Counted from the stretch's first letter, positions 1-10,870 are shown. The stretch: 64,000 bases of DNA from Chrysomallon squamiferum (GCA_012295275.1 CM022677.1:2297698-2361697), one strand, 5' to 3'. Notes: generated by a model from the letters alone, not told the origin. A program made the numbers and translations.

Positions 1-1735
1 AATAAAATTATTTCTAATTTTAATAATGCCTGTGAAACAAATATATCCTAATAAAAATAGTTTAATAAACCTCAAGTTAATCAAATAAAACGTCCATTTA
101 AATTTGCTGATATTAACTTTTATTAAGCAAATTTGACAGACTTCAACTGAGAGTTTTTATTTTTATTTTAGATATGTCTTGAAAAAAAATAATAACATTG
201 TCTTAACAAAAACACTACGTTACTTTTGCTGAGTAAATAATTATTCTGATATGATATAGTAAACACAATATAAATTACGTTGAGAAATATCACATTAATA
301 CCACAGTTTCTAATGAAATAACATTTTTATCTGGTTGCGATATTTTATTCCTGAATATTCACTGTACTTCTCAACTAGAAATATCAGGATGAATATCACT
401 TCATATATAATAAATTATTTGCTAATATTTAACAGAGAAACCTCAGCTTTTCAATACACACCTGTCTACAAAAAGAAAATCAATATTTAATTATCATTTG
501 AGGTGCAACTAAAAACCAATGCTGATTTTGATAGTAACAGAGCAATTAGGAATTTGGAAACCCTCTTTATTTCTAAATTTCTCAACTATCCTTTGTGAAT
601 GAGATGATATTCAGTTAGTTATACTAGAAAACACTGAAAATTACAGGTATGATTTCACTGTGAACATTCAAAAATATAGATGGAACTTCCGTGTTGTAAT
701 TTTTTTAAATAACAGTAGCTTTGTATGTGACGTCAAAAATATATCGAGAACATTGAGCAACTAATACGTACGTGGAACTTAAATATTATGTACACTACAG
801 AAAATATTGATAACCACAGTTAATCTATTAGACATTACTAACAGTTATAAATAATAATTATACATGGCGTTATGAAAATAAGCGGTTTAATTACTTATAA
901 AAAAAAAGATGAAAATTAATTATGAGCAGTGATATTTACAGTTTGAAGGTTAATTATGTTGAGAAATGTTAATCTCATATTTTATTAATTATCGTATATT
1001 TATATCAGGTTATATTGAAAAATATCTGAGTTAATTCCCTGGAATCACGATAGTTTGTACTGATTAGATGAGAAAAAGAAGGTGAACATGTTATTTTATT
1101 ATGCGAAGTTTATTTTTTTCATTACATTCATTACAAGGTGTACATCAGCGCAAGGTGTATAGTGTAATATATTTTACAATTCTTATTATACCTTGTTATT
1201 ATTAGATATTAAAATAACCACTCCACCAGTAATTATCAATGAGTGAGTGAAGCAGACACCATATTTGTTTTTGTCAACAGCTAAATACAAGAACAACAAC
1301 AACAATAATAACATTAAATATCTGCACTTAATATTTTTATTTTTCTGTAAAAACAGAAGCTTCCTATATGTGTTTGACGCTATTCTCTTATTTTCATTAG
1401 AACTGTTCTGAGTGCGGATATAAAAATTACTTCGAATTTTTACAATAATCATGTTCTATGAAAAAGGATATATTTTCAGTGATAGGTTTGATGCTGAAGT
1501 GTGCACTTGTTTAACCAACACAGCATGTTTTTCTGAGACTACCGAGTTCAAGATTAATAAAGTGAAATGAAAATTATAAACAACATTCACAAATTTCTTC
1601 ATTGGAATAGTTAGATTACTGTTACAGAAATGTGTTCAAAGCTTTTGGTAGAGATGTTTATTGTATTCGTAACAGTTCATTCAAATTTATCTTAAAACTG
1701 CATTAATAATGAAAAAACAAGGCAAGAACAGAAAC
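1..1735. other. AT-rich non-coding stretch
   Basis: I see no protein-like reading frame, RNA gene or clear repeat family here. The few long open frames run through low-complexity A/T sequence and encode poly-Ile/Leu or poly-Asn strings with no domain. Confidence 0.5.
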
Positions 1736-1769
1736 GGAAAAAATTATATTTATTTCAAAAATAATAAGA

Positions 1770-1915
1770 GTAATAATAATAAAAGTAAATAATAATAATA
1801 ATACAATAACAATAATTAAAAACAATAAGAATAATATAAAAACAACAACATCAACAATAACAATAACAATAACTATAACAATAATAATAATAACAATAAC
1901 AATAATAATTATCAC
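1770..1915. repeat. Imperfect AAT/AAC trinucleotide microsatellite
   Basis: The tract is a long run of interrupted aataat and aacaac triplets. It produces spurious poly-Ile/Val frames on the minus strand. No gene is supported. Confidence 0.85.
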
Positions 1916-2520
1916 AGGAAAAAGAAAACAAAAAGAAGAAAGAAAATGGAGTGATGAAGATGATCAAAGAAAAAAATACATGTATAAGTGACACAGAAAC
2001 ACGAGGACAAAAAGAAAAAGTATAAAAAGCCAATAACATTCTGAGACACTACACAAACTGACACATTTCCTCACAGTCAGTCATTAATCATTCTTCAATA
2101 GTAACGCAAAACAAATATTTTAAAGAGAGTGCTATCATCCAAATATTGAACTAACAGGCTTAGAGATCAAATCCCAGCCACACCTTCTGTTCAGAATTAA
2201 TTATAGAAATGTAAAATTACTACTCTGTCTGTTTAACTCGACTTCTAACAGACTATTGTGAGAATGTAGCTAAACTGCGCTTAAACTATATTTTTACAAT
2301 AGAATAAAATCAGCTCAAAATATGTATTGTTTCCAAAGATAATAAGAAATAAGAAAAAAAATAAAAAAATAAAAAAAATAAAAGATACAGCAGCTCTTCT
2401 GCATCAGCGGTCAAATTCACATCCTAGTCTGTCTAAAAGGACCGCAAGTAAATGGAAGGCCAGTTGCCAGGTCACCAAATGTGACCAAAGTTCCGTTTAG
2501 GCGGCTGGGATGTTAGAAAT

Positions 2521-3060
2521 ATTATGGTTAGTCGCCCCTAAAAATATTATTTTTTCTTTAGGTTATAACACAAGATAATTATTTTATAATAATTTTATCG
2601 CAAATATTTATTTCACATAAAACGAGTGCCCATAGTTCCATAAGCTGGACGTATCGGCTTACATAATTTGCCAACATTTAATTATAAACACTACGTTAAA
2701 GGATTATCGGTTGGTTGACGGAACAAGTTATCATTGTTTGCTAATGTTTTTACTTTTACATTCCACCTTTAATTGGCTAAAGTGAAGCCAACGAGAATTT
2801 AGCGAACTTTTAGAGTGTCACGTCAATAATTATCGGTTGGTTAACGGAACAAGTTATCATCGAAGATAACTCTATTTCCTATTGTTTTTCGTTTTTTTCA
2901 ATTACCCGAATAAAGGATTAAAATTAAAAAAACTAATGAATAAAATAAATAAATAAAGAAAAAATAAAAAATAATGAATAAAAAATAAAAATTTTTTTTG
3001 AAAAATCCAAGTCATATAATAAAATTTTCTTTTGAAAAATCCAAGCATATAATACTATAA

Positions 3061-3111
<51 letters not shown>

Positions 3112-3391
3112 GTTATATAATTCCATTTTTGTCAAGGTTTGTTTGAAAATGTCTTACCAGCTGATTTGTATAACTAGGACTAAATTTTTGTGGATATTTT
3201 AATTAATAAAGAATGTTCTATTTCATTTTAGATGTTGACAAATTAAGGTAAGCCGATACCTTCAATTTATCGAACTAAGAACAAACCTTTTATGTGAATA
3301 ATATTTGCTATAAAATTATTAAATTGTGTTATAACTTATAGAAAAAAAAGAGATGATCCAAAAAATACTTTTTAGGCGACTAAACCATAAT
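2521..3391. mobile_element. Non-autonomous DNA transposon with ~150-bp terminal inverted repeats
   Basis: The left end starts attatggttagtcgcccc and the right end is its near-perfect reverse complement, ggcgactaaaccataat. Similarity continues inward for about 150 bp on both sides: the left end has ggttataacacaag, tttatcgcaaatattta and gtatcggcttac, matched in reverse by gtaagccgatacc, aatatttgctataaaat and gtgttataactt on the right. The element is about 870 bp long and has no open frame, so it is a MITE or an internally deleted transposon. Inside it, a segment of about 35 bp (attatcggttggttgacgg and following bases) occurs twice in direct orientation, near 2702 and 2828, and an ATT microsatellite sits at 3063-3110. 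I could not fix a target-site duplication or assign a superfamily. Confidence 0.78.
3063..3110. repeat. (ATT)n microsatellite inside the inverted-repeat element
   Basis: About 16 perfect ATT triplets lie within the interior of the transposon at 2521-3391. Confidence 0.9.
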
Positions 3392-3964
3392 GTTTGTATT
3401 TTTAATTTCGAGCCTTGTGCTTACTGACATAACGTGCATAATCATCAGCTTGAAAGACATTTGTCTCAAGTTGAAAATGTCAGTAATAGATATTCACAAG
3501 AAGAAGAAGAAAAAAGTAAGTTCTTCTAGAATAATATTATTTATTCATCTTAGAGATTGTGATAGAATTAACTATGGAAATAAGAACATTTTAAGTTTGA
3601 ATCAGTGGTAATATATTTTATCTGGATAAACAAGACTCGTTAAAATGACTTTTATAAAAAAGATAGTTTTGTCATCTGAATTAGGACAGTTATTTCAAAT
3701 AATTTACCACTGTATAAGTATGATAAGAATTCAGATTATTTTTTTGTTTTGCTGCAAAAAAAGATCTGATATTTCTGGGAGTTCTTCAAAGCAGTCCAAT
3801 GAACAAAGCAGAGATAACTTGTATGGGTTTTTTCATTAGTATTTTTCCTATTTAAGCAGCTGTTAATTTGTAATTTCTCCTTCATTTTTATAGAGGACAT
3901 TTGAATGTTTTTGTTTGTCTGGGGTTTATGGGTTCTGCATATATCTTTTATTGCTTTTTTACAG

Positions 3965-4243
3965 CATTAGTCAGAACAAACTCACAGATTTATTGAGGCA
4001 TTGCAGACTGAATGGTAAAGCCAAGAGAGAAAAGAAATTTGGCAGAAGAAAATTAATTCACACACTTTTACCTGTGAAAACAGAGAAAGGATAGTTCAAT
4101 TTCTGCAGCATTTTCCTCAAGATTTTGACTAATTTTGTCAGAGTCAGTCACAGGATTCAAAGGGAGTAATTTGAAAATAGTTTCTGCATGTGAGACTAAA
4201 TCTTCACTTTGGAGGGAGAATCAACAGACTGCTATTGCACATG
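3965..4243 (+). pseudogene. Degenerate exon of an unnamed multi-copy invertebrate gene family
   Basis: After an acceptor-like ttttttacag the sequence reads SISQNKLTDLLRHCRLNGKA, followed by a basic stretch (KREKKFGRRKL). A stop and frame changes follow, then NLKIVSACETKSSLWRENQQ, and the segment ends at a good donor, atg|gtaag. The pattern is a GxSQxKLxxLLxxxxxxG segment, a basic linker, a QFLQHF-like helix, then ETKxSxW. The same order is recognisable in the larger minus-strand copy at 45.9-50.8 kb (its 47.63-47.90 kb exon), and I recall it from a family present in many copies in mollusc, cnidarian and trematode genomes that behaves like a transposable element. At least two stops make this copy non-functional. 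Family membership rests on pattern recognition, not on a search. Confidence 0.55.
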
Positions 4244-4934
4244 GTAAGAATTCATTTGAATAATGTGTAATTTTTCTAACAGATTAAGTGATATTTACTG
4301 GAATTGGTTCTGAAACATATTTAAAGGAGTAAATATAATTTTAAGGATATTGTATTAATTCTTAGATTAATTGATTTTATATTGCAGTATGTTTTTGTTT
4401 GTTATTGAACAAACACTTAAAAAACAATAATTTAACAAGTAAATAAAAAAACAGTACAAAAGTTTACTAAATTCCAATCAGTAAACAAAAAATAAAGTAA
4501 TTATAGTATTCTTAGATTTCTGCTATGCAGGCAGATCTCTAAACAACCAAATACAAACAAACCTAAACAGCCTGAATGCCTGCCTTTAAACTGAGAGACA
4601 AAGATTTCACTTAGACAGTATCCCTCCTCTCTAATAAAGTAAAAGAAAAAAGAAAGAAAGATAACAGCAAAATAACACTAAAAATAGATAACCATTTAAT
4701 AACAAAGAAAATCATTCAAATTGTTTGTTGTCACATTTGACAGACAACTTCGGATGCCACATACAGAAGATAATCACATCTTGTAAAAACTTTTATCAAA
4801 CATCACACTGCCTGACAGTCTTGTATTAGAGTAAAACATACAACAATAAAACATACAACACAAAAAACATACAGGTACTAAAATACAGTGTTAAAATCCA
4901 CTCTCAGTAATAAACATCTCATCAAGGATCTAGG

Positions 4935-5622
4935 CCCTGAACAACCCTTTAAAACACACCTTTCACTGCAATCTAGTTTTAAAACACACGTTTCACTACA
5001 GTCTAGTTTTAAAACTCACCTTTCACTACAATCTAGTTTTAAAACTCACCTTTCACTACATTCTAGTTTAAAAATCTAACCTTTCACTACAGTCTAGTTT
5101 TAAACACACCTTTCACTAAAATCTAGTTTTAAAACTCACCTTTCACTACAATCTAGTTTTAAAACACACGTTTCACTACAGTCTAGTTTTAAAACTCACC
5201 TTTCACTACAATCTAGTTTTAAAACTCACCTTTCACTACAATCTAGTTTTAAAACTAACCTTTCACTACAATCTAGTTTTAAAACTCACTTTTCACTGCA
5301 ATCTAGTTTGAAAACTCACCTTTCACTACAATCTAGTTTTAAAACTCACCTTTCACTACAATCTAGTTTTAAAACTCACCTTTCACTACAATCTAGTTTT
5401 AAAACTCACCTTTCACTACAATCTAGTTTTAAAACACACCTTTCACTACAATCTAGTTTTAAAACTAACCTTTCACTACAATCTAGTTTTAAAACTCGCC
5501 TTTCACTACATTCTAGTTTAAAAACTCACTTTTCACTGCAATCTAGTTTTAAAACACACCTTTCACTACATTCTAGTTTTAAAACTCACCTTTCACTACA
5601 ATCTAGTTTTAAAACAACAGTC
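4935..5622 (+). repeat. 30-bp minisatellite, about 23 copies
   Basis: The consensus unit is about 30 bp and contains ctttcactacaatctagttt followed by taaaactcac. Units differ by single bases such as act/aca and acaa/acag. Because 30 is a multiple of three, the array stays open and would encode a Thr-His-Leu-Ser-Leu-Gln-Ser-Ser-Phe-Lys decapeptide, but I regard that as a by-product. The unit contains the palindrome agttttaaaact. A shorter array of the same unit, in the same orientation, lies at 43427-43633. Confidence 0.93.
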
Positions 5623-5639
5623 AGCCGTATTAGTAAAGA

Positions 5640-6031
5640 AATAGAATCAAAATTAGTTATACCTTTCATCATCAAAACCCAAAGTCATTTTAGTAACAAA
5701 CTACATAACAACAACCTTACCAGACTGAATCAGCTACTCCACCTATCTAAACACAATCAAATTCAAACCAAAAATCATTTTAGTAACAAACTACATAACA
5801 ACAACCTTACCAGACTCAGAATCAGCTACTCCACCTATCTAAACACAATCAAATCAAACACAAAATAAACACAAAACCAACCAGTAGCTGTGGAATTTCT
5901 GAAACCATGAAACATTACTTATTTCTCTGTCCACATTTTTCCAGTGACCACCTAATACTACATGACACATTCAATGAATTAAAAACTGAATTTACACTGA
6001 AAATCATCTTGATAGCAACAGTGAGAAACTG
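5640..6031 (+). pseudogene. C-terminal remnant of a non-LTR retrotransposon (LINE) polyprotein
   Basis: Two tandem copies of a segment of about 95 bp (near 5672-5765 and 5767-5855) encode variants of HFSNKLHNNNLTRL; the second continues as RISYSTYL. After a frame change comes SCGISETMKHYLFLCPHF, ending in an acidic/hydrophobic tail. The order 'LTRLR followed by CxCG...ET..H.L..CP.F' is typical of the C-terminal end of jockey/RTE/CR1-type reverse transcriptase ORFs. Only this tail survives; no polymerase core (such as a YxDD box) is seen nearby. The internal tandem duplication and frame changes show it is dead. Confidence 0.65.
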
Positions 6032-6300
6032 AGAGCCAAACTTTAATTCAAACAAATAAATAGACATAAATTCAAAAACATAACATAAAATAGCACAGAC
6101 ATAGGTTAAACAAAAAGCAAATACTCCAAAAGAAAATAATTATATAAATTATTTAATTAATAGATTTACTGACTCACCAGCTGATAGATTTGCTGACAGA
6201 GTTTCAGAACATGTTTTAAAAATTCCACATTTTCTGGACACAAGGAAGGAAACTGGTTCTGGCTGGTTTGGGCTGTTTTGAATGTGAACTTTCTGTACTG

Positions 6301-6403
6301 ACAAGTAGTAGTAGTAGTAGTAGTAGTAATAACAACAATAATAATTATAACAGTAATAATAATAGTAATAATAGTAGTAATAGTAATAATAACAGTAATA
6401 ATG

Positions 6404-6450
<47 letters not shown>

Positions 6451-6452
6451 CA
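6301..6452. repeat. AGT/AAT compound trinucleotide microsatellite
   Basis: An agt run passes into imperfect aac/aat and then a clean aat run. A matching compound tract in reverse orientation lies at about 43038-43150, next to the inverted kinase copy, so it belongs to the duplicated block. Confidence 0.92.
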
Positions 6453-7494
6453 CTGAATTTGTGAACAAAATTTTGACATTATGTTTATTTTATTTTTTTA
6501 TCTTTGTACAGTACAAACCACGAATCAGGTGAAGATCACAAATTTTGGATTAGCTAAACTTCTTGATTACAATGAGTACTAAGCTGCTGGTGGAAAAGTG
6601 AGTGGAACAGTAGTAATTCACATTTCTTACTAATCAAAAACACTGATAAATTGGTTCAAATTCAGATTTTAAATATTGAAGTTTAAATTCTGTTTTCTTA
6701 TTAATAGGGAACTTACAAACTGAAACTTGGAATAGTCTTAATTCAGAACTTACAAACTGAAACTTGGAATAGTCTTAATTCAGTTTTTTTTTATTAATTG
6801 GGATCATTGATATGCTGAAATTTCAAAAAGATTAAATTTCAGATATACAAACTGGAAAATATATGAAAAACTAGATTTTATTCTTTTTCACTGTTTCAGA
6901 TGCCAATCAAGTGGTTAGCTCTGGACAGAATATTCACACACAAAACTGATGTCTGGAGTTATGGTACAACCTTCTGTTTATCTTTTCTCTTTTTTTATAA
7001 TTTTAATGCGGAAATGACATTTGAATATGTAAGATGCATCAATTTTAACATCCTGCTTGTAAAATGAAAAATATATATAATAAAGTGTACTGAGAAGAGC
7101 AAACAGTCTAAACACATTTCTCTTACTTTGAGTCATTTTGAAATTAGTATTTTTTAATAACAATAAAGTATGAAAATTTATATTACAGGTTCATTAACGA
7201 TATACTGAATCTTAATTTTTCTTGCTTTGTGATAGTAAAAATATTTCACTGATACAGAATGTAAACAAATTTGAAACTGATGGATGTGACTAATTTTTAA
7301 TTTTGTTTTGTTGTTGTTGTTCAGGAGTCACTGTGTGGGAACTGTTTATGTTTGGTCAAACACGATACGACAACATCCACGAAGTTTTCCATTTCCTGAA
7401 GAGCGGAGAGTGACTGCCACAGCCTCCAATCTGCTCCATCTACATCTACATCATCATCATCAAGTGTAAGTTTCCTTGTAATAGACATCGTCAT

Positions 7495-7668
7495 GTATTT
7501 GTGTGAGAGTGTGTGTGTATTTGTGTGAGTGTGTGTTTGTGTGTGTTTAGTTTGTATATTTCTGTGAGAGTGTGTGTATTTGTGTGAGTGTGTGTATAAG
7601 AGTGTGTGTGTGAGAGTGTGTGTGTTGTTGTGTATGTGAGAGTGTGTTTGTGTGTGTGTGTGTATCCA
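7495..7668. repeat. Imperfect GT-rich repeat in a kinase pseudogene intron
   Basis: Alternating gtgtgt with gagagtg and tttgtgtg interruptions fills most of the intron between the third and fourth kinase segments. Confidence 0.88.
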
Positions 7669-8021
7669 GTATTACATGGCTGAAATAATGAGGATATTTT
7701 TAGATTATTAAAACAAATTTCAGGTTGGACGTTGGATGCAGAAACCCGTTCATCTTTCAAAGAGCTTGCAGAAGAGTTTGCTGAAATGTCTCGAGATCCT
7801 GGCCGATTCCTGTCATTCCTGTAAGTGTTTTACTTAAAACACATCCACCTTTCCTCCTCATTCAGTTCGCTTGTTTTAAAAATTTCTTCTCACAGATTGA
7901 AAATGATCACTGTGAAATTAGGTGTAGGTTGATAACAGATTGAAGGAAGGTGTATTCTTACTTTTAGAAAAGTCAAAATTATTACATTTGTGTCTTGTTA
8001 GGCTTAATTTTAGTTGCATTA

Positions 8022-8022
8022 A

Positions 8023-8062
<40 letters not shown>
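8022..8062. repeat. (ATT)n microsatellite
   Basis: A short near-perfect ATT run in the long intron-like interval between kinase segments 4 and 5. Confidence 0.85.
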
Positions 8063-8063
<1 letters not shown>

Positions 8064-8842
8064 ATATTATTATGTGTTTTCTGCATCATTATAAAAATAA
8101 TTTTAAAATTAATATTAGATAAAACTTCCTGCATGATAGAGTAACATAGACACAAATTTTCTTGCTGTCATGGAGATGAAACTTTTATTAATTAATTAAT
8201 TAATTTATTTTATTAACCTTCTTTTCTTCTTTCTTTTCATCTTTTTATTTTATTTATTTATTTACTTCTTTTTAAAAAAAATAATTTCCTGTATTGTTCT
8301 TTTATTTCTAAATATTTGTTTTTCAATTTTATCTTATTTGCTTCTATTCACTGACTACTTTTTTATATCTAGTCACTACTTTGTTCATTTACTACACAAT
8401 TAAATCTGCTACAGCAGTCACTGTATTAGCAATCCAGTTTTTATTAGTCCAAATTTGTAGTATCTGAATTTTTTCCAATATAGTACAACTTCTGTAAAAC
8501 AGACACTGTCCAAAAAAGACCTCTTCTTTGGTAACTGCATTATGCAGGTTTATTTTTTATCCAGTGTATTAAAAAAAGCTAAGAAAACAACAACAAATCA
8601 CTGAAAAAAGAAAGAGTTTAGTAATAATGTTTATATCTCAGTTAATAGTTTTTACTTACATATTTATTCCTGTCCATTGTTTTCTCTTTAACTAAACTAA
8701 ATTATCACACTAAACAGCTCTTTGCTGATCTTCACAATAAACCATGTGACTTTGAACCCACTGCATGGAATTCTCCACATTTGAATGTATGCAACAATTG
8801 CTTGTTCAGAAGCTTATAAAAAACACACTGAAGTATTTATTA

Positions 8843-8862
8843 ATTATTATTATTATTATTAC

Positions 8863-8904
<42 letters not shown>

Positions 8905-8906
8905 CA
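8843..8906. repeat. (ATT)n microsatellite
   Basis: A near-perfect ATT run in the 1.9-kb interval between kinase segments 4 and 5. The rest of 7821-9741 is AT-rich with no supported gene. Confidence 0.88.
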
Positions 8907-9179
8907 TAGACAACACAGAAAACTTGATTAGTTCAAATGTTTATTTATATAAATATAAAACTGATATTCCAATAAGCACTGACAATATCAAGGAAGCTGG
9001 TCTCTGAAACATTGGGTTAGTGGTTAGCCCAAACTGATAAATGTTTAGAATATACCTATCAGTATTTAGAAGATGGATCAATGAGTAGAAAAAAATGGAT
9101 CAGTGATAATCACACATGGATTGTTGATTTCAGAAGGTGATTGACAGCTGGTTGGTAGCAGTAACACTATCCAGAGCTT

Positions 9180-9251
<72 letters not shown>
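9180..9251. repeat. (CT)n microsatellite
   Basis: About 35 CT dinucleotides, nearly uninterrupted. Confidence 0.95.
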
Positions 9252-9253
<2 letters not shown>

Positions 9254-9856
9254 ACATTGTAAGACAATGAAAATGTTTTAAAAAAGGGACAGAATAAAAA
9301 GCAATGGGAAATTAACAATGTAAAATGAATATTCATATCCAGTGCATATGTAAACATTCTTATATTTACTTAAAACTAACATCTAATGTTTATCATTGCT
9401 ACATAATAACAAAATTTAATTTATAGTTCTACATTTTCACCAGCCATGCTATTTTATATCACTTTTTTATTTATTTATTTCTGTTGTTTTTTATGATAGA
9501 TTTATTCTGTCAGTCTCTATATTTCAATATTTCTCTTTTTTTATTTACATAATTATTAAAATTGATTTATATAAGTAATTAATTTAATGATAAGATTTCT
9601 TTGGGTTTTGTTTTAAGCATGAAGTAAAAAAGAAATAAATATAAAATGATTTTAAGCTTCTTCACCAGTAAAAAACAAACAAATGCGTCCATTCTGTCAT
9701 GTGACCTTAATCAATTTGGATCGTTCCATTTCTATTTGCAGGGAGATGAGTTTCTGTGTCTGCCCAGACATACATATGACAAGACTGATTTGATTCGCAG
9801 TCTGAATGTGGCTGCTGATGGAAGTTCTACTTGAACCTGCAGATGAAGCAGCAGAC

Positions 9857-9921
9857 ATCTCTCTCTCTCTCTCTGTCTCTCTCTGTCTCTCTCTCTCTCT
9901 CTCTCTGATATATATATATAC
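9857..9921. repeat. (CT)n then (TA)n compound microsatellite
   Basis: A CT run with tgtct interruptions passes into a short TA run just 3' of the last kinase segment. Confidence 0.9.
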
Positions 9922-10084
9922 ATTCATTTCATGGTGTCTACTGGTTATTCATAAAGAAGGTAAAGTCTCACATAAAGAAAATCAGATTTTGTACTTTCAC
10001 TCAGATTTTAGAATTTTATATTTTATTGAAACAAAACCATGTTAAAGTAGTACATATGAAAATCAGTAAGAAATGATTTCAAGG

Positions 10085-10600
10085 AGAGAAAAAATGGGGT
10101 ATATGTAGAGAAAAAACCCAAATAAAAGTAATATAAAAAATGGGGTATATGTAGAGATAAAAATAAAATAAAAGTCTAATATAAAAAACTGAGTATATGT
10201 AGAGATAAAAACCAAATAAAAGTCTAATATAAAAAAATGGGGTATATGTAGAGATAAAGATAAAATAAAAGTTTAATATAAAAAAAAAATGGGGTATATG
10301 TAGAGATAAAGATAAAATAAAAGTCTAATATAAAAAAATGGGGTATATGTAGATATAAAGATAAAATAAAAGTAATATAAAAAAATGGGGTGTATGTAGA
10401 TATACAGATAAAATAAAAGTAATATAAAAAATGGGGTATGTGTAGAGATAAAGATAAAATAAAAGTCTAATATAAAAAAATGGGGTGTATGTAGATATAA
10501 AGATAAAATAAAAGTAATATAAAAAAATGGGGTATATGTAGAGATAAAGATAAAATAAAAGTAATAAAAAAAATGGGGTATATGTAGATATAAAAGTAAA
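10085..10600 (+). repeat. ~48-bp minisatellite, about 11 copies
   Basis: Each unit contains aatggggtatatgtagagat followed by aaagataaaataaaagtctaa. Units vary in the number of A residues before tgggg, in tata/tgta, and in presence or absence of tc before taatat. No gene is present. Confidence 0.93.
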
Positions 10601-10639
10601 AGTAGCTGATTTCAGTTCAGGTTTAATGTGCAGTTTTAA

Positions 10640-10870
10640 ATATGATTTTAAATATGCTAATGAAACATGTTAATTTAAATATGCTAATGAAACATGTTAT
10701 TTAAATATCCTAATGAAACATGTTAATTTTATTATGCTACTAGAACATCACAATTTTATACAAGCAAATTTCAACTTTAAAATATAAATACGCCAATGGT
10801 AAAAATGTTAATTTGAATGTGCCAGTTAACAGATGCTTACTTAAATATGCTAATTTAAAAATACTTTTAT
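10640..10870 (+). repeat. Degenerate ~27-bp repeat
   Basis: Variants of taaatatgctaatgaaacat are repeated with decreasing similarity towards 10870. The first three copies are near-identical and later ones are only recognisable from aatatgctaat. Confidence 0.7.

Larger units (their letters stand above)
6512..9834 (+). pseudogene. ErbB/EGFR-like receptor tyrosine kinase pseudogene, C-lobe exons only
   Basis: Five segments with splice-like borders lie in gene order. Segment 1 (6512-6597) reads QVKITNFGLAKLLDYNEY then a TAA stop and AAGGK; it is the activation-segment region with DFG changed to NFG. Segment 2 (6900-6963) reads MPIKWLALDRIFTHKTDVWS. Segment 3 (7325-7465) reads VTVWELFMFGQTRYDNIHEV, then SGE, a TGA stop and LPQPPIC. 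Segment 4 (7724-7820) reads WTLDAETRSSFKELAEEFAE then MSRDPGRFL. Segment 5 (9742-9834) starts GDEFLCLPRHTYDKTDL and soon ends in a stop. These align with the ErbB C-lobe (DFGLAKLL, PIKWMALE, SDVWSYGVTVWEL, ERLPQPP, ARDPQRYL). The N-lobe, the HRD catalytic loop and the receptor part are absent. Two in-frame stops, loss of the DFG aspartate and a phase mismatch into segment 5 make it a pseudogene. The retained introns show it came from genomic duplication, not retrotransposition. A second, inverted copy lies at 42.16-43.15 kb. Confidence 0.85.

Noticed and set aside
2385-2480. Possible SINE (sequence like a B-box on the minus strand)
   Set aside because: No A-box at the right distance and only a weak B-box match, so not reported as a feature.
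3390-3839. Two short + strand frames upstream of the 4-kb family remnant
   Set aside because: They could have been 5' exons of that family, but neither shows the expected motifs, and the first overlaps the end of the inverted-repeat transposon.
4935-5622. Possible CRISPR array
   Set aside because: The 30-bp units are directly adjacent with no unique spacers, and the sequence is an animal genome.
4888-5868. Open frames encoding a repeated THLSLQSSFK decapeptide
   Set aside because: The frames are open only because the minisatellite unit is 30 bp. Units vary as DNA, with no sign of protein-level constraint, and the frames have no promoter or splice context.
6268-6468. Poly-Asn/poly-Ile frames on both strands
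   Set aside because: Direct translations of an AAT/AGT microsatellite. Many similar frames elsewhere (poly-Leu at 54787-54872, poly-Tyr at 17433-17532, Cys/Val-rich at 56030-56360) were dropped for the same reason.
9130-9357. Minus-strand frame rich in Arg-Glu dipeptides
   Set aside because: It is a translation of the (CT)n tract; the same applies to RE/SL-type frames at 9697-9927, 21699-21956 and 26948-27289.
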